Source: Bufo bufo (Eukaryota > Chordata > Amphibia > Anura > Bufonidae). From it: a DNA stretch of 64,000 bases. This document shows, in pieces, positions 32,345-43,971 of this stretch. Every line of letters begins with the position of its first letter. The first letter of the stretch is position 1. The notes beneath the pieces are model-generated. The model searched no databases. It was not told the DNA's origin and saw nothing but the letters and a program-made list of their open reading frames with translations. The position numbers were made by a program, and so were the translations under genes. The stretch covers positions 578,176,471 to 578,240,470 of the forward strand of contig NC_053390.1 of NCBI RefSeq assembly GCF_905171765.1, read 5' to 3'.

Positions 32345-33640
32345 GTTTGTCAGAAAACTATGTTTAAAAAATACTTTAAAAAAAATCCCATTATATCAAA
32401 TGTCCAAAAACACAAGGATGAAAAGATCAAACACACAGAACTGAAACTGAAGTCTAAAAAATTTCCTATACAGGAAATTAGTGCACAAATAGCAACATTC
32501 CAAAAAAATGTGGAAACAGAGCTGAGGAAAATATCAGATAGATCCACTAGAAGAAACAACTACAAAACATAAAACAATTTAACAATACGCCCAGCAGATA
32601 AAGGCAGGGCCATTGTCCTCTTAGAGACAGAAAAATATAATGCAGAATGCCTAAAACAACTTACAGACAATTCAACGTATATGAAATTTAAAAAATACCC
32701 CTCTGAGGAGTTCACTGAAATATTGGCCCAATACTGTAATAAAGGATTAGAACAGGGAATACTAACAGAACAAGAATACCATTATATTTTAGGCACTCAC
32801 CGGAGATTACCAAACTTCTACTGTCTGCCGAAAATACACAAAAATCTGACAGATCCACCTGGGCGTCCGATCATATCAGTAATTGGGGCACTAACTTTAA
32901 ACCTTTCACAATATATTGACCAACTAATTCAACCAGCAGTAAATAAGACTCAATCATACATAAAAGATACCACACAGATTGTACAATTTCTAGAAAATCT
33001 GAAAGTGCAACCCCACTGGATAATTGGTACATTGGATGTGCAACACTCTATATCATCATTAACCATGATCAGGGAACAGCAGCCATGAAGGCACAATTAG
33101 AATCTAATGGAAATTTAAGTAAGAAACAAATAGAATTTTTGGTAGATGGTGTCAACCATATATTGATCCACAACTATTTCTATTTTGAGGGGGAATATTA
33201 TTTACAAATCCGTGGTATTACCATGGGTACCAGATTCGCAGTGGGAACATCAGTACATTGCGCCAAGGATGGGGACGGATCTGGTGCTCTGGAACAGGTA
33301 CATAGACAATATTATTTTCATCTGGCAAAACGGGGAGCCCGAATTACATACCTTTCTGGAGGAGATCAATAAAAATCCATATAATCTTTTTTTCTCCTCT
33401 AACATTAACAATAAACATACAGAATTTCTAGATTTACTAATTACTACTAAGAAAGACCAATACATATGCAATACCTATCAAAATTCAGTCACTAGGAATA
33501 GCTTCATCCTCTTCTCTAGCTGCCACCTACCCAGATGGCTGCTAAACATCCCTTTTGGACAGTTCCATAGAATTAAAAGGTACAAAACTGTACAAATGGA
33601 GAAAAATTTTAAGAAGAAGCGACTCAAATGAAAGAAGAGT
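32345..33640 (+). pseudogene. PLE reverse transcriptase
   Basis: 32360-32572 is an N-terminal Lys-rich part. 32681-33088 holds LPKIHKNLTDPPGRPIIS (fingers) and GTLDVQHSISSL, where the first catalytic Asp of the palm lies. 33085-33372 holds YYLQIRGITMGTRFA. 33185-33631 holds RYIDNIIFIW in place of the usual YIDD, then TEFLDLLI. PLE RTs copy the element RNA at a nicked target. A stop near 32572, a frameshift near 33250-33300 and the D-to-N change in the active site show it is dead. Confidence 0.85.
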
Positions 33641-33794
33641 TTCAGTCTAAAAATTATCCAGATAAAGTGATAGATAATGCACGACAAAAAGTAAGAGAAA
33701 TGGATAGAAAAACGTTCTTTACAACAAACCTAGTTAGAAATGAGAAAAAAAAAAGAAAATAATTTCCGTTTAATATTGGCCTATAACGCACAAT

Positions 33795-34106
33795 CCAGGG
33801 CGTAGCTAAAAGCTCATGGGCCCTGGTGCAAGAGTTCAGCTTGGGCCCCCGTCCCTCAGTGCTTGTTGGCAAGGGGCAGGGGAGCACATATCCTTCCTGC
33901 TGCCTGAGGCAAAAATTGAAAGGGCACCCCCTCACTAATGCCAAATTCTTAACCTAACCCCTTCCCTCCAGCCAGAGGTGTAAATTGACCAGTATGCACT
34001 TTCTATAATGCCAGTGTCTTATGTGGCAGAAGGGTTTTTGGCCCCCCTCAGGCTCCTGGGCCCGGTAGCGACTGCTACCTCTGCACCCCCTATAGCTACG
34101 CCCCTG
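33795..34106. mobile_element. 312-bp hAT MITE inside the PLE
   Basis: 8-bp TSD CGCACAAT at 33787-33794 and 34107-34114. Ends CCAGGGCGTAGCTA and TAGCTACGCCCCTG. The PLE frame resumes after it (AQYKTF to HWYYIQKD). Confidence 0.9.
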
Positions 34107-34114
34107 CGCACAAT

Positions 34115-34760
34115 ACAAAACCTTTGAAAAGATTATAAAAAAACATTGGTACTACATCCAGAAAGACAAGATAATAGGATCTTTAATACCCGTACTGCCA
34201 TGGATAGTGTACACAAAGGCCCCAAACTTGGGCTTCAAAATAGCCCCCTATATCAAACACCCTAAAAAGAAGAAGCAATCTATTAACAAATGGCTAAAAA
34301 GAAGTGGCTTCCACAGATGTGATGTTGCATCAACTGTAGAAATACATCATTTCCTAAAAAGATAACTAGAATCAACTCGACACAAAACTGGTTCTCTTTT
34401 GAAATAAGAAACTTTTTAACATGTAACACGTCTAACGTTATTTATATTATACAATGTACATGTTCCAAACAATATATCGGCAGAACAAAAAGACCCTTGA
34501 AGGTCAGAATAGCAGAACATATCAACAATATCAAAAATGGGTATAAGAAGCACTCCATTTCCAAGCACTTCAAACTAGTCCATAATCAAGACCCAAAGGG
34601 CCTTATATTTGCAGCATTGGAACAAGTAGAACGCCACTGGAGGGGGGGTGATCACATTTCAAGAATGTCGAGAGTGGAATCCAGACGGATTTTCGACTTT
34701 GGCAGTCTTCTACCAGAAGGTCTGAATGCTGAACTAGAGATCTTCGGGTTCCTTTGAAAG
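34115..34760 (+). pseudogene. PLE linker and GIY-YIG endonuclease
   Basis: Linker HWYYIQKDKIIGSLIPVLPW, the Cys/His region WLKRSGFHRCDV, then SNVIYIIQCTCSKQYIGRTK (GIY-YIG core), RIAEHINNIKNG, SKHFKLVHN and the terminal RIFDFGSLLPEGLNAE with stop near 34757. The domain order matches the endonucleases at 57953-59040 and 11590-11955. Frameshifted near 34360. Confidence 0.85.
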
Positions 34761-35015
34761 GGTGGGTGCCCCCTGGCGATATGGGGTCGCAGTCCGGCTG
34801 TTTCCCAGCACTGCGACCCCTCCTTGGTCGAGGTTTCCCATCCCATATACGTTTATGCAACATATACATATATATATATATTTATTCTAGATAAAGTCAC
34901 AGTGAAACATCCCACCAAAATGACGTACTTAGAACAATGAAATATAAAGGTACGGTATATTATAGCAACCGTTTCCAGTTTTTCACAGATTCTGTTGAAA
35001 AAACTTTTCTGTTTC

Positions 35016-35153
35016 AAATAGCATTATATAGCATTATACATATAGTATTCTTGTTCGGTCGTGTGAATGGACCCAATCTGCTCAGCTTCTCCTGTTTTAT
35101 AAATTACTGCCTGCAGATTACACAGCATTTTCATGGTGACAGGTTCCCTTTAA
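35016..35153. mobile_element. Right end of a TTAA MITE
   Basis: Ends ATTTTCATGGTGACAGGTTCCCT followed by TTAA (35150-35153), matching AGGGWWYCTGTCA-type ends of the T2/Kolobok-like MITEs here. The left end is missing. Confidence 0.55.
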
Positions 35154-35420
35154 ATTATTAGTTACACTGAATCTTTTTCCTTAAAACTATATATCATTCT
35201 GCTCATCACTTCCTCTGCTTTTACAAGCTGTCTGCTAATGAGACAGCATATTTAATATATACAGGTTTCATTTAATAAATGTGCAGCCTCAGCTGTCAAT
35301 GCTTTGAAGAAGTGTCATGGTCAGGCTCTTGGACAGGAACATGGACTCACTGTGTCACTGTTAATAGATGGATGTGTCGTATGGTTAGACCAAAGTGTGG
35401 ATTTTGTGACTTTCAACTTA

Positions 35421-35935
35421 ACAGGTTAAGGACCTAGGACGAGAATGCTCATCCTAAATGGCCGTTACTTTGCGCCCCAGGACAAGCATTCTCGTCCTGC
35501 GGTCCTTCCTTTGCCCCGTGTGTGTCTGGCTGTAAAATAATAAATAAAAACTGTGTCATGAAAAGCCATTTTTTTTCACCTTACATCACAAAAAGTGATA
35601 CCAAATGATCAAAAAGTAATATGCACCCCAAAATAATACCAATCAAACTGTCATCTCATCCCGCAAAAAATGAGACCCTACATAAGACAATCTCCCAAAA
35701 AATAAGAAAAGATATGGCTTTCAGAAAATAGAGACACTAAAATATTTTTTTTTTTGTTTCAAAAATGCTTATATTGTGTAAAACCAAAATATATTAAAAA
35801 CAGACATATTAGGTATCGCTGAATCCCTAACAACCTGCGCTATAAAAATATCACATGATCTAACCTGTCTGGTGTAAAATAAAAACTGTGCCAAAAAAGC
35901 CATTTTTTATCACCTTACATCATACCTTACATCCC
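35421..35935. mobile_element. TTAA-flanked non-coding element, left end
   Basis: TTAA followed by CAGGTTAAGGACCTAGGACGAG, with GGACGAGAATGCTC / GCATTCTCGTCCTG hairpin, similar in design to the start of 18181-21854 (CCACTTAAGGAC). A-rich interior; no right end found. Confidence 0.5.
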
Positions 35936-36142
35936 CTGCATAACGGAAACAGGACGGATCCCTTATGCAGTCCATAGACTTCTATTATGACAGAATGAAT
36001 AACAAAATGACTCTAAAGGTATTCCGTTATGCATTCCATCATAGAATTGCGTTATGGTCCGTGGTAACGGAATCCATAACGCAGTACTGCTTTTACCACC
36101 AAAGTGCAAACGAATTTCAAAATATGAAATCCGCTCATCTCT
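35936..36142. mobile_element. hAT MITE, right end
   Basis: Ends GAAATCCGCTCATCTCTA, the complement of TAGAGATGAGCGGATTTC. Interior has GCATAACGGA / CCGTTATGCA inverted words. Left boundary not found. Confidence 0.5.
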
Positions 36143-36624
36143 ACTGATGATTTACAGATGCTTTTTTCTAAATTCCCCAGAATTGATTAACACAAGTAAC
36201 AGCTTCACAGATGAACAGGATTGTAATCTTGTTTGTCAGGCAAGGTATGGCATTTCTCAGCAGGTTTGTAGATGTTTTTCAGGTATTTAAAAATGTGCCT
36301 ACCACCGGGAATTGTGATAAACAAAAGACTTTAATCCCCCAAGACTTTTAGCACAGCGCTCTAGTCCTTAGCACTATTCTTTGTAGAGTTCGTTGGTTCG
36401 CCCAAAAAACTGCTATTTCCTAGCTTCTGAGAGCCTTTATAGTGGTGTAGAACACTGTGCCTTGTAGTAACACGCATAGGGAGTCTGCTTTGGTAGTAAA
36501 ATAATACTGTGAGTCAGTATGACATGCAGATGACAGGCATCGCTTTTAGAATCACAGCACACTTCACTTATTTGGGCGGTCACGGGGCCAAAACTGACCA
36601 AATAACTCAAGTTTGAACTCAGCC
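36143..36624. other. Unassigned
   Basis: No gene, no clear terminal repeats. Contains an unplaced open frame of 100 codons on the minus strand that overlaps the MITE to its right; not credible as a gene. Confidence 0.4.
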
Positions 36625-36627
36625 TTA

Positions 36628-37027
36628 GGCCGAGTTCACACGAATGTGTGTTACCCATGACTGTGCTGCGGCCCGCAAATAGCGGGCCGCAATGCACGAT
36701 CGCCGGCCGTAGGTCAGCCGCATCGGATCGCGGACCCATTCACTTTAATGGGTCCGCGATCCGCCCGTTCCGCTAAAAGATAGGACCTGTTCTATCTTTT
36801 TGCGGACCGGAAGTACGGGACGTAACCCCACGGAGGCACTCCGTAGTGCTTCCGAGGGGTCCAGTCCCATGCGGCCGTTCCGCGATTCCGGATTTGCGGA
36901 CCCATTGAAGTGAATGGGTCCGCATCCGTGATGCGGAATTCACACAGAACTGTGGCCGTGTATTGCGGCCCGCGATTTGCGGGCCGCAATACGGCCACGG
37001 ATCACACACGTTCGTGTGAACTTAGCC
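36628..37027. mobile_element. 400-bp PIF/Harbinger-like MITE
   Basis: TTA at 36625-36627 and 37028-37030; ends GGCCGAGTTCACACGAATGTG and CACGTTCGTGTGAACTTAGCC. Interior consists of paired GGCCGCAATAC/GCGGGCCGC and CCATTCACTTTAATGG palindromes. Confidence 0.8.
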
Positions 37028-37030
37028 TTA

Positions 37031-37530
37031 CAGGTCAATGTTAGCGCCAAGAAGAAGAAGTCCTTTTACACCCTCGTCAGCTGATTCCACTTAGAACCTA
37101 CAGAACCTGTTCTAGTAAACGCTTAAACAAGTAGAGCCCCCCGACAGAGTGGAGAGGGTGTCAGCAGTAAGTTTGTGTTGATGTCACTGATTAATTTTCC
37201 CCATTCTCTGATCCGTCAGAACAATTACCCAGAAAAAAACGATCCCGTCTGTGGAGCATCCGCTTTCACTCTGTCAGCATTTGTTCTATAATCCATCAGT
37301 ATTGCTAAAGGCAAAAAAAAACGGAGTGGATCTAAAACAGATGACACGTGAATGGAATATTTGCATGTCTTCTGTGTTTTCTACCCATTCCTGCTTTTAG
37401 CTAACAAATCATAAGCCAATTCTGATGGAACCATACAGGCCTTAAAGCTGCTACACAGCTACACAGACAGGATCCATTGTGTGTCTCATTTTTCCTTCCT
37501 TCTGAAAGATCAGAAGAGGTGTAAAAAAAA
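37031..37530. other. Unassigned non-coding stretch
   Basis: Nothing recognisable beyond short A runs and a GATCCG-type patch at 37240-37340 that looks like decayed MITE. Confidence 0.4.
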
Positions 37531-37539
37531 TGATGTCAG

Positions 37540-37860
37540 CCAAGCCGAAAGCCAAAATAGTGGACGGACCAGTCATGAAGTGGGGAGGGTGGGAACAGCA
37601 TGAGAAGTCCACAGAGTGGACCTATGACATAGTGGTGAGGTGAAAACAGCATGAGGAGACCACAGAGTGGCCCAATGACAGGGTCTGGAGGTGGCAGCAG
37701 CATAAGGAGACCACAGAGTGGCACAATGACAGAGTCTGGAGGTGGTGGCAGCATCAGGTGGCCACAGAGTGGCAAGGTGACATACTGAGGAGGTGGGTGC
37801 TAATACCAGGACCCGCTGAAGATGGTGGGTGAAAGAAGGAGCACTTGGCATCAGATGTGT
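37540..37860. repeat. ~60-bp minisatellite (CACAGAGTGG)
   Basis: Four to five units with GACCACAGAGTGGC, CAATGACAGAGTCTGGAGGTGG and CAGCAT. Similar in style to other hAT 5' tail arrays in this window (5.9-6.8 kb, 53.9-55.1 kb). Confidence 0.75.
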
Positions 37861-38722
37861 GGCATCAGGCGGGTAACAGCATCAGAATAGTAGTTGAGGC
37901 AGGTAGCCAGAAGAAACCGCTCTCTTTTGTCAAATTGTTGTTATGGCACCATGGATGATGTAGTCTGATGCATCAGGCATTGGTGTGTGGAAATCCTGGC
38001 TGATCCACCCCTGATTCATCTTGATGCAGTGTCCCACTATGTGCTATATGTGGGCACTTTAAACTCTTGCTAAATGTCATATCAAATGTATTGTGGTTTC
38101 ATGCAGTAATTCCCTCTAACAGGCTGGCAGTGTCATTTACCTTTATTCGCCCCTAGGTGGTGCGGGCACCACTTATATATGTAGCTGGGGGGGGGGGGGT
38201 TGTAAAGTTAGTGTGTCCGATGCTATTGAAGAGATGAGGAAGTTAATGGAGGAGGTGGAAATTTGTATTTCCACCAAAATAATTCAAAAAAGATTTTAAC
38301 GCATATAAGTGCAGCGCTTAATGCAGAATACAAGATTTTTTGTCCACCGACATAATTCAAAAAAGATTTTAACGCATATAAGTGCAGCGCTGAATGCTGA
38401 ATAAAATTTATTTTTCCACCAAAATATGGAGATGGAAAGGGTCTTCGGATTCCCCCCGCACTATATGGACATCTCAGAAATGAACCGTTGCTCCCGACAG
38501 CAGCTCCTGAGAAGGTCATGGAGCGTCCGGTCATCAGGCATCTATTCGCTCCGCTAAAGGATTATTTTGAAAGTGTGTAGAAGCCACAGGAGCGCCCACA
38601 CGCTGCAGATTTATCATGGAGATTTAACCGCATATAACCGCATATAACCTCAGCGCTGACTGCTGAATAAATTTAGTTTTTCGAACAAAATACTTCAATA
38701 AAGATTTTATCACATACTTCCA

Positions 38723-38834
38723 TGGATTCCTGCTACTTCCCAGGTAGGTAGGCTGCTGTGAAGCAGGTGCTCTACCCCGGGCATGTTTGGCTCCCGACCT
38801 CCCACTGCTGCCCCCCTGCTGAATCCCAGCCATG
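38723..38834 (-). other. hAT-C first exon, copy 1
   Basis: The minus strand from 38834 reads MAGIQQGGSSGRSGAKHARG then APASQQPTYLGSS: a Gly/Arg/Ser-rich N-terminus like the first exons of hAT-A and hAT-B. It is followed downstream only by repeats. Open across this block. Confidence 0.6.
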
Positions 38835-39104
38835 CTTTCAACACATATAACCGCCAACGTGAACTGAGAATGTATTTTTCTGTTTATACTGAAATAGGCC
38901 ACTAAACGCTTTCAACACATCTAACTGCCGTCGATGTGAACTGAGATTGTATTTTTCTGTTTGTACTGAAATAGGCCACTAAACGCTTTCAACACATCTG
39001 ACTGCTGTCGACGTGAACTGAGAATGCATTTTTCTTTTTGTACTGAAATACAAAATAACACATTTAACCGCCGCACTGACTGACTGCTACAGCCGCTACT
39101 TTCG

Positions 39105-39222
39105 TGAACCCCTGCACCACTACTTCCCGGGCAGGTAGGCTGCTGCGATTCAGGTGCTTTACCCCGGGCACGTTTGGCTCTCCACCTCCCACTGCTGCCA
39201 CCCTGCGGACTCCCAGCCATGC
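39105..39222 (-). other. hAT-C first exon, copy 2
   Basis: The minus strand from 39222 reads MAGSPQGGSSGRWRAKRARG then APESQQPTCPGSS, about 80% like copy 1 by eye. It too is set between ~75-bp subterminal repeats, so exon plus repeat were duplicated together. Confidence 0.65.
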
Positions 39223-39700
39223 TTTCAACACATATTACTGCCGACGTGAACTGAGAATATATTTTACTTTTTGTACTGAAACAGGCCACTGAACACTTTT
39301 GACACAAAAAAGTGCACCAGTGAAATGCGTATATATATATTTTTTTTTTACTGTAATACGCCCCTATACTGTACACTGAAATAACTGCAGAAGTGAACTA
39401 AGCATATATTTTTCTTGTTGGACTGAAAAGGGCCACTATACGCTTTCACCAGAATTAACTGCAGAAATGCACTGAGAATATATTTTTCTTTTTTTACTGT
39501 AATATGCCCCTATACGCTTTCACCAGAAATAAATGCAACAGTGCAGTGCGTATATATTTTTCTTGTTGTACTGTAATACGCCCCTATACGCTTTAAACAG
39601 AAATAACTGCAGAAGTGAAATGCATATATATTTTTCTTGTCGTACTGAATAAGATACTAAGATATAAGCCACTAAAGGCTTTCCAACATAACACTTGCAG

Positions 39701-40343
39701 CCCAATAACAAAAGCTGGAATGACAGAGCTGTCTAATGACTAATTGGATCTCCAAATAATCGTTCCCTGCTCTTGTAAATCACTTTCCAATCAATGTCCC
39801 TAGCACCTTCTGACATCTCTCCCTGCACTAAGATGCTGTGAAATTATTTCTCCTTATCCTTTCCCTGCACTTATAAATTCTTTTTTCAGTTTATTTTTTA
39901 AACATAGAGGTTTTTCCAATAGCTGTCCCTAGCGCCTTCACACGTCTGCACTCTGAATGCTGGAAAATGGCAGAATCTAAAATGGCTGCCATATTTTAGG
40001 GCTGTGACATCACAGGGTTGGCTGGCTGCCGATTGGCTGCATGCAGGCATGTCAACCTGGGTGATCCTGCCTTCACAGAGTTCCTTTCCCCATGTCCTCA
40101 GCGTGTAGCAGCTATTTTAGGAAAGTTGCGGTTCGTTACTACAAAGCGCGAGGAAATTCGCATTAGTTGCGAATCAAAGTTTTCCTGAAATTTGGATTAA
40201 ATTCCATTGATTAACTATAGCATTCACGTGGGGTATAAAGGCATGTCTCCACTGAAGCCATCTAAAGAATGACTGGCAGGGATTAAAATGGTGAGTATAG
40301 CATCTTTTGTTATTTTATCACACTTCCTAGTGGTCAGTACTAG
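39701..40343. other. hAT-C 5' terminal region
   Basis: Non-coding; contains GGGCTGTGACATCACAGGGTTGGCTGGCTGCCGATTGGCTG-like 5' leader words and GCGGTTCGTTACTACAAAGCG / ATTCGCATTAGTTGCGAAT near 40130-40185, typical of hAT ends. Terminus not defined exactly. Confidence 0.45.
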
Positions 40344-40473
40344 AGATGAGTAAACCAGTCAAGATTCGTTTCGGGTCACTTTCGCCAAATTTTTTAAAAA
40401 GTTCGGTTCGGACCCGATTTGGTTCAGGCCAAACTGAAGTTGCTCCAATTGCCCTGAAAGTTGGTATATAACT
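40344..40473. mobile_element. hAT terminal fragment
   Basis: TAGAGATGAGTAAACCAGTC at 40344 with GTTCGGTTCGGACCCG, i.e. the left end of a hAT, cut off after 130 bp by hAT-B. Confidence 0.5.
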
Positions 40474-40739
40474 AGTGTTTATCGAGCACCAAAGTGCTCA
40501 GTTGCTCGAGTAGAACACCTCGGGATGCACCAGAGCACAATGGAAGTCAATGGGAGAACCCAAGCATTAAACCAGGCACCCCCAGCTCTGAAAAGGGGAG
40601 AGTGTCTGGTTCACGTGAAAAGGTCAGAAATTGATGGAAACACCACTGAAATGGTTCGGAAACAGCATGGGGAGGATGAGATGCATCTTGGACTCCCAGG
40701 TCGCTGCTGGGAATGATGTTGTCCGAGTAGTACACCAAT

Positions 40740-41039
40740 TTTACTGATTGACAATAATACGCACAAAACCGAGGATAAAATCGATTTCGGAGGAAAAATT
40801 GTTATGAAACATTCTTTCCTGTATATTTACAAAAATTACAAGGGAGAAGCACTCCGATACAACCTGTATATCACATAAAGGAGGGCCTCATTCACATTGT
40901 GGTACAATTGTTCATGTAGTGGGACTCCTACACTCATAAAGCCTATGCACTAAGTGAAAGGGCTGCCAAAAATGACAAGGAACCGGCACTCCAATACACC
41001 CTTTATTACACGTAAAGGAGGGCATCATACACAGCCTTG
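40740..41039. other. hAT-B 3' tail, unique part
   Basis: Two ~110-bp related segments (GGCACTCCAATACACCCTTTATTACA... and GCACTCCGATACAACCTGTATATCACATAAAGGAGGGC) but no gene. Confidence 0.45.
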
Positions 41040-41507
41040 AAAAATTATGATTGATGGCCTGCTGGTGACCCTCTAACACATTAGGGGCGAGGGTTTGCTG
41101 CTGATCTGACCGTCTAAAACATTAAGGGTGAGGGTCTTCTGCTGAGTTGACCATCTAAAACAATAGGGGTGAGGGTCTGCTGCTGAGCTGACTCTCTAAA
41201 ACATTAGGGGCGAGGGCCTGCTGCTGATCTGACCATCTAAAACATTATGGGCGAGGGCCTGCTGCTGAGATGACCATCTAAAACATTAGGGGCAAGGGCC
41301 TGCTGCTGAGCTGACCATCTAAAACATTAGGGGCGAGGGCCTGCTGCTGATCTGACCGTCTAAAACATTAAGGGTGAGGGTCTTCTGCTGAGCTGACCAT
41401 CTAAAACATTAGGGGTGAGGGTCTGCTGCTGAGCTGACTCTCTAAAACATTTGGGGCGAGTGCCTGCTGCTGATCTGACCATCTAAAACATTATGGGCGA
41501 GGGCCTG
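41040..41507. repeat. 41-bp minisatellite, left part
   Basis: Units of GGGCCTGCTGCTGAGCTGAC CATCTAAAACATTAGGGGCGA type, about 11 copies. Continues at 48697 after the Gypsy insertion. Confidence 0.9.
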
Positions 41508-42037
41508 TGTCACGGATGGTGTTGCAGAAAGCTGGAACTTATAAATAAACATCCGACTGGCTTGATCCCAAACTAAGGAGCATATGGGTGAGCCCTATAA
41601 AACCCCTAGAGCTCTCCCTGACTGCTATGCCCATGCAAAGGTCTTTATGGTAGACGATTGCATGTCCATGTACCTTATGCTATGTGACACCTGAAAACCC
41701 TATAATAGTGAGGGGACACGACCACCGGCTCCCTGCACTTAATACGGATAGAGTCAGGGTCACCTACAATCAAGCCAGCAAGGAAACACAAATAAAGGAA
41801 ACAGACTTATCTGAGGAATCAGGAGAAGCAGCATCCAGCAGTGAACAACTCATCCAGGAAGAAGTATAAACCGCAAAGTGAGGCAGTATGGGAGGGAATA
41901 TAAAGGGAGGCAATTAGTGTAAATAGGTGACAGCTGGGAGAAGGAAAGGAGATGACAAAGTGAAACAAAAAAAAAAACATCATGCAAGAGTTACAGAAGA
42001 ACATCTGCCAGACCTTCTCACAGAGCTGGCGGTGACA
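41508..42037 (-). repeat. Gypsy 3' LTR (530 bp)
   Basis: TGTCACGGATGG ... GGCGGTGACA. Compared with the 5' LTR it is 12 bases longer, because of small indels (for example AGAGCTCTCCC near 41610 is absent from the other), and shows scattered substitutions. Confidence 0.9.
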
Positions 42038-42314
42038 GTACCCCTCCCTCTACAGGTGGACTCCGGACACTCAGAGCCCACCTTCTCAGGATGAGACCTA
42101 TGGAAAGCCCTGATGAGACGAGTGGCCTTAATGTCCGCCACTGGGACCCACATCCTCTCCTCAGGACCATAACCCTCCCAATGAACGAGGTACTGGAGAG
42201 AACCGCGGATAATGCGAGAATCCACAATCCTAGAGACCTGAAATTCAAGATTACCATCAACAAAAATCGGAGGAGGAGGCAAAGAGGAGGGTACAGTGGG
42301 TTGGATATAAGGTT
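41980..42314 (-). pseudogene. Gypsy integrase C-terminal chromodomain
   Basis: The minus strand encodes PPPPIFVDGNLEF, then QVSRIVDSRIIRGSLQYLVH, WEGYGPEERMWVP and ATRLIRAFH: a chromodomain with the aromatic cage pattern (Y-L-V-H-W-E-G-Y). It is out of frame with the integrase that ends at 42315 (one-base change). The frame runs into the LTR and stops at 41980. Confidence 0.85.
42038..42052 (-). promoter_or_regulatory. Polypurine tract of Gypsy
   Basis: The minus strand reads AGAGGGAGGGGTAC directly before the 3' LTR, the expected position and composition of the plus-strand primer. Confidence 0.7.
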
Positions 42315-43571
42315 TTAATAGGGACCTGAAAAAACATTATGGATCTTCCAAGTCTGAGGAAGATCAAGACGGAAGGCAATGGGATTGATGACGGACAAGA
42401 TCTTGTAAGGCCCAATAAACTTAGGACCCAACTTCCAGGAGGGAACCTTCAGTTTGATATTCTTTGTAGACAACCACACCAGACCACCCACATTCAGGTT
42501 TGGACCAGGCACACGTCTCTTATCTGCCACGCGCTTATATCTCTCACTCATCCTCTTCAGATTACCCTGAATCTTTTGCCAAATAAATGACAAAGACGAG
42601 GAAAATCTCTCCTCATCAGGTAAACCAGACGACCCCTCTCCAGAGAATGTCCCAAACTGCGGATGAAACCCATATGCACCAAAAAATGGTGACTTATCAG
42701 AGGACTCCTGGCGACGGTTATTTAAAGCAAACTCAACAAGGGACAAAAAAGAACAACAATCCTCCTGATTCTCTGCCACAAAACAGCGCAGATTCAGATT
42801 GACGTGTTCGGTCTGACCATTCGACTGCAGGTGAAAAGCAGAAGAGAACAACAACCGAACCCCCCAAGGACAACAGAAGGCCTTCGAGAATCTGGAAACA
42901 AATTGTGTGCCCCTATCAGAAACGATGTCTGAAGGAATGCCATGCAATTTAGCAATGTGATCAACAAATGCTTGCGCCAGTGTCTTAGCATTGGGTAACC
43001 CAGGAAAGGGAATGAAATGCGCCATTTTGCTAAAACGGTCCACTACTACCAGAATCACAGTCTTCCCCGAGGAACGAGGCAGGTCCGCAATGAAGTCCAT
43101 GGACAGATGCGTCCAAGGACGGGAAGGAATGTGTAACGGGAGGAGAGAACCCGATGGCCGTGAATGAGGGACCTTGGCAAGAGCGCAGGTCTCGCAGGCT
43201 GCCACAAAACCCTCAACCGTCTTACAAAGAGCCGGCCACCAGAATCTCCGAGCAATGAGATCCACTGTGGCTCTACTCCCCGGATGCCCAGCAAGGACAG
43301 TATCGTGGTGCTCCTTAAAAACCTTGTGTCGTAAAGAGAGAGGCACAAACAACCTCCCAGGAGGACAAAGATCAGGAGCCTCTGCCTGGGCTGCCTGAAC
43401 CTCTGCCTCCAAATCAGGATAAAGAGCAGAGACGACCACCCCTTCAGCCAAAATGGGACCCGGGTCTTCAAAGTTCTCCCCTCCCGGAAAACAACGTGAC
43501 AGGGTATCCGCCTTCACATTTTTAACCCCAGGGCGGAACGTAACAACAAAATTAAACCTAGAAAAGAACAA
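42315..43571 (-). pseudogene. Gypsy integrase
   Basis: About 418 codons open. N-terminal zinc (HH-CC): HHDTVLAGH and CETCAL. Catalytic DDE: LSMDFIADLP, VSDRGTQF and SNGQTEHVN. C-terminal part has KLGPKFIGPYKI and IHNVF. The start overlaps the end of RNase H (VKNVKADTLSR). This domain inserts the cDNA into the genome. It looks intact by itself, but the polyprotein as a whole is disrupted. Confidence 0.9.
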
Positions 43572-43966
43572 AGACCTCGAAAGCTAATTTGATGGCCAAC
43601 AACTCCCTATCTCCCACATCGTAATTTCTCTCTGCAGAGGAGAGTTTCCTTGAGAAAAAGGCACACGGACGCCATTTGGCAGGAGAGGGACCCTGAGATA
43701 AGACTGCACCCACACCCACCTCAGAAGCGCCCACCTCAACAATAAAAGGTAGAGAGACATCAGGTTGTACCAAAATGGGAGCGGAAGAAAAACTCTCTTT
43801 GATACTAGAAAAAGCTTTAAGTGCATCTACCGACCACGAAGAAAAATCTACCCCCTTTTTAGTCTATCAATGAGTGGCTTAACAACAGAGGAATAATTCA
43901 AAATGAACTTTCTGTAATAATTGGCAAAACCCAAAAACCGCATCAGCACCTTCTGATTCTCAGGAG
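43558..43966 (-). pseudogene. Gypsy RT connection and RNase H
   Basis: The minus strand has [15 protein letters not shown] (43945-43900) after a frame change, then [18 protein letters not shown] where the first catalytic residue of RNase H should be Asp (V-D-A-S usually, here V-G-A-S), [20 protein letters not shown] (with the Glu) and DRELLAI. It removes the RNA strand of the hybrid. The solo LTR at 43972 separates it from the RT palm. Confidence 0.75.
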
Positions 43967-43971
43967 GCTCC

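Larger units (their letters stand above)
31303..35015. repeat. Large PLE inverted repeat (head-to-head)
   Basis: 31303-32335 is the reverse complement of 34115-35015, apart from small indels. Arms share the terminal GTTTCAAGG/CTGTTTCAAA, TATATATATATTTATTCTAGA and the endonuclease end. The RT sits in the right arm only, between the arms. Confidence 0.85.
38240..39700. repeat. hAT-C subterminal tandem repeats (~75 bp)
   Basis: Units run CACTAAACGCTTTCAACACAT, ...CTGACTGC..., TATTTTTCTTTTTGTACTG, through to 39700. Between units sit two copies of a short exon (next entries). The series is part of a third hAT family; its transposase core is not in the window. Confidence 0.75.

Noticed and set aside
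36437..37009. Minus-strand frames of up to 100 codons
   Set aside because: They overlap a Harbinger-like MITE with palindromic GC-rich DNA.
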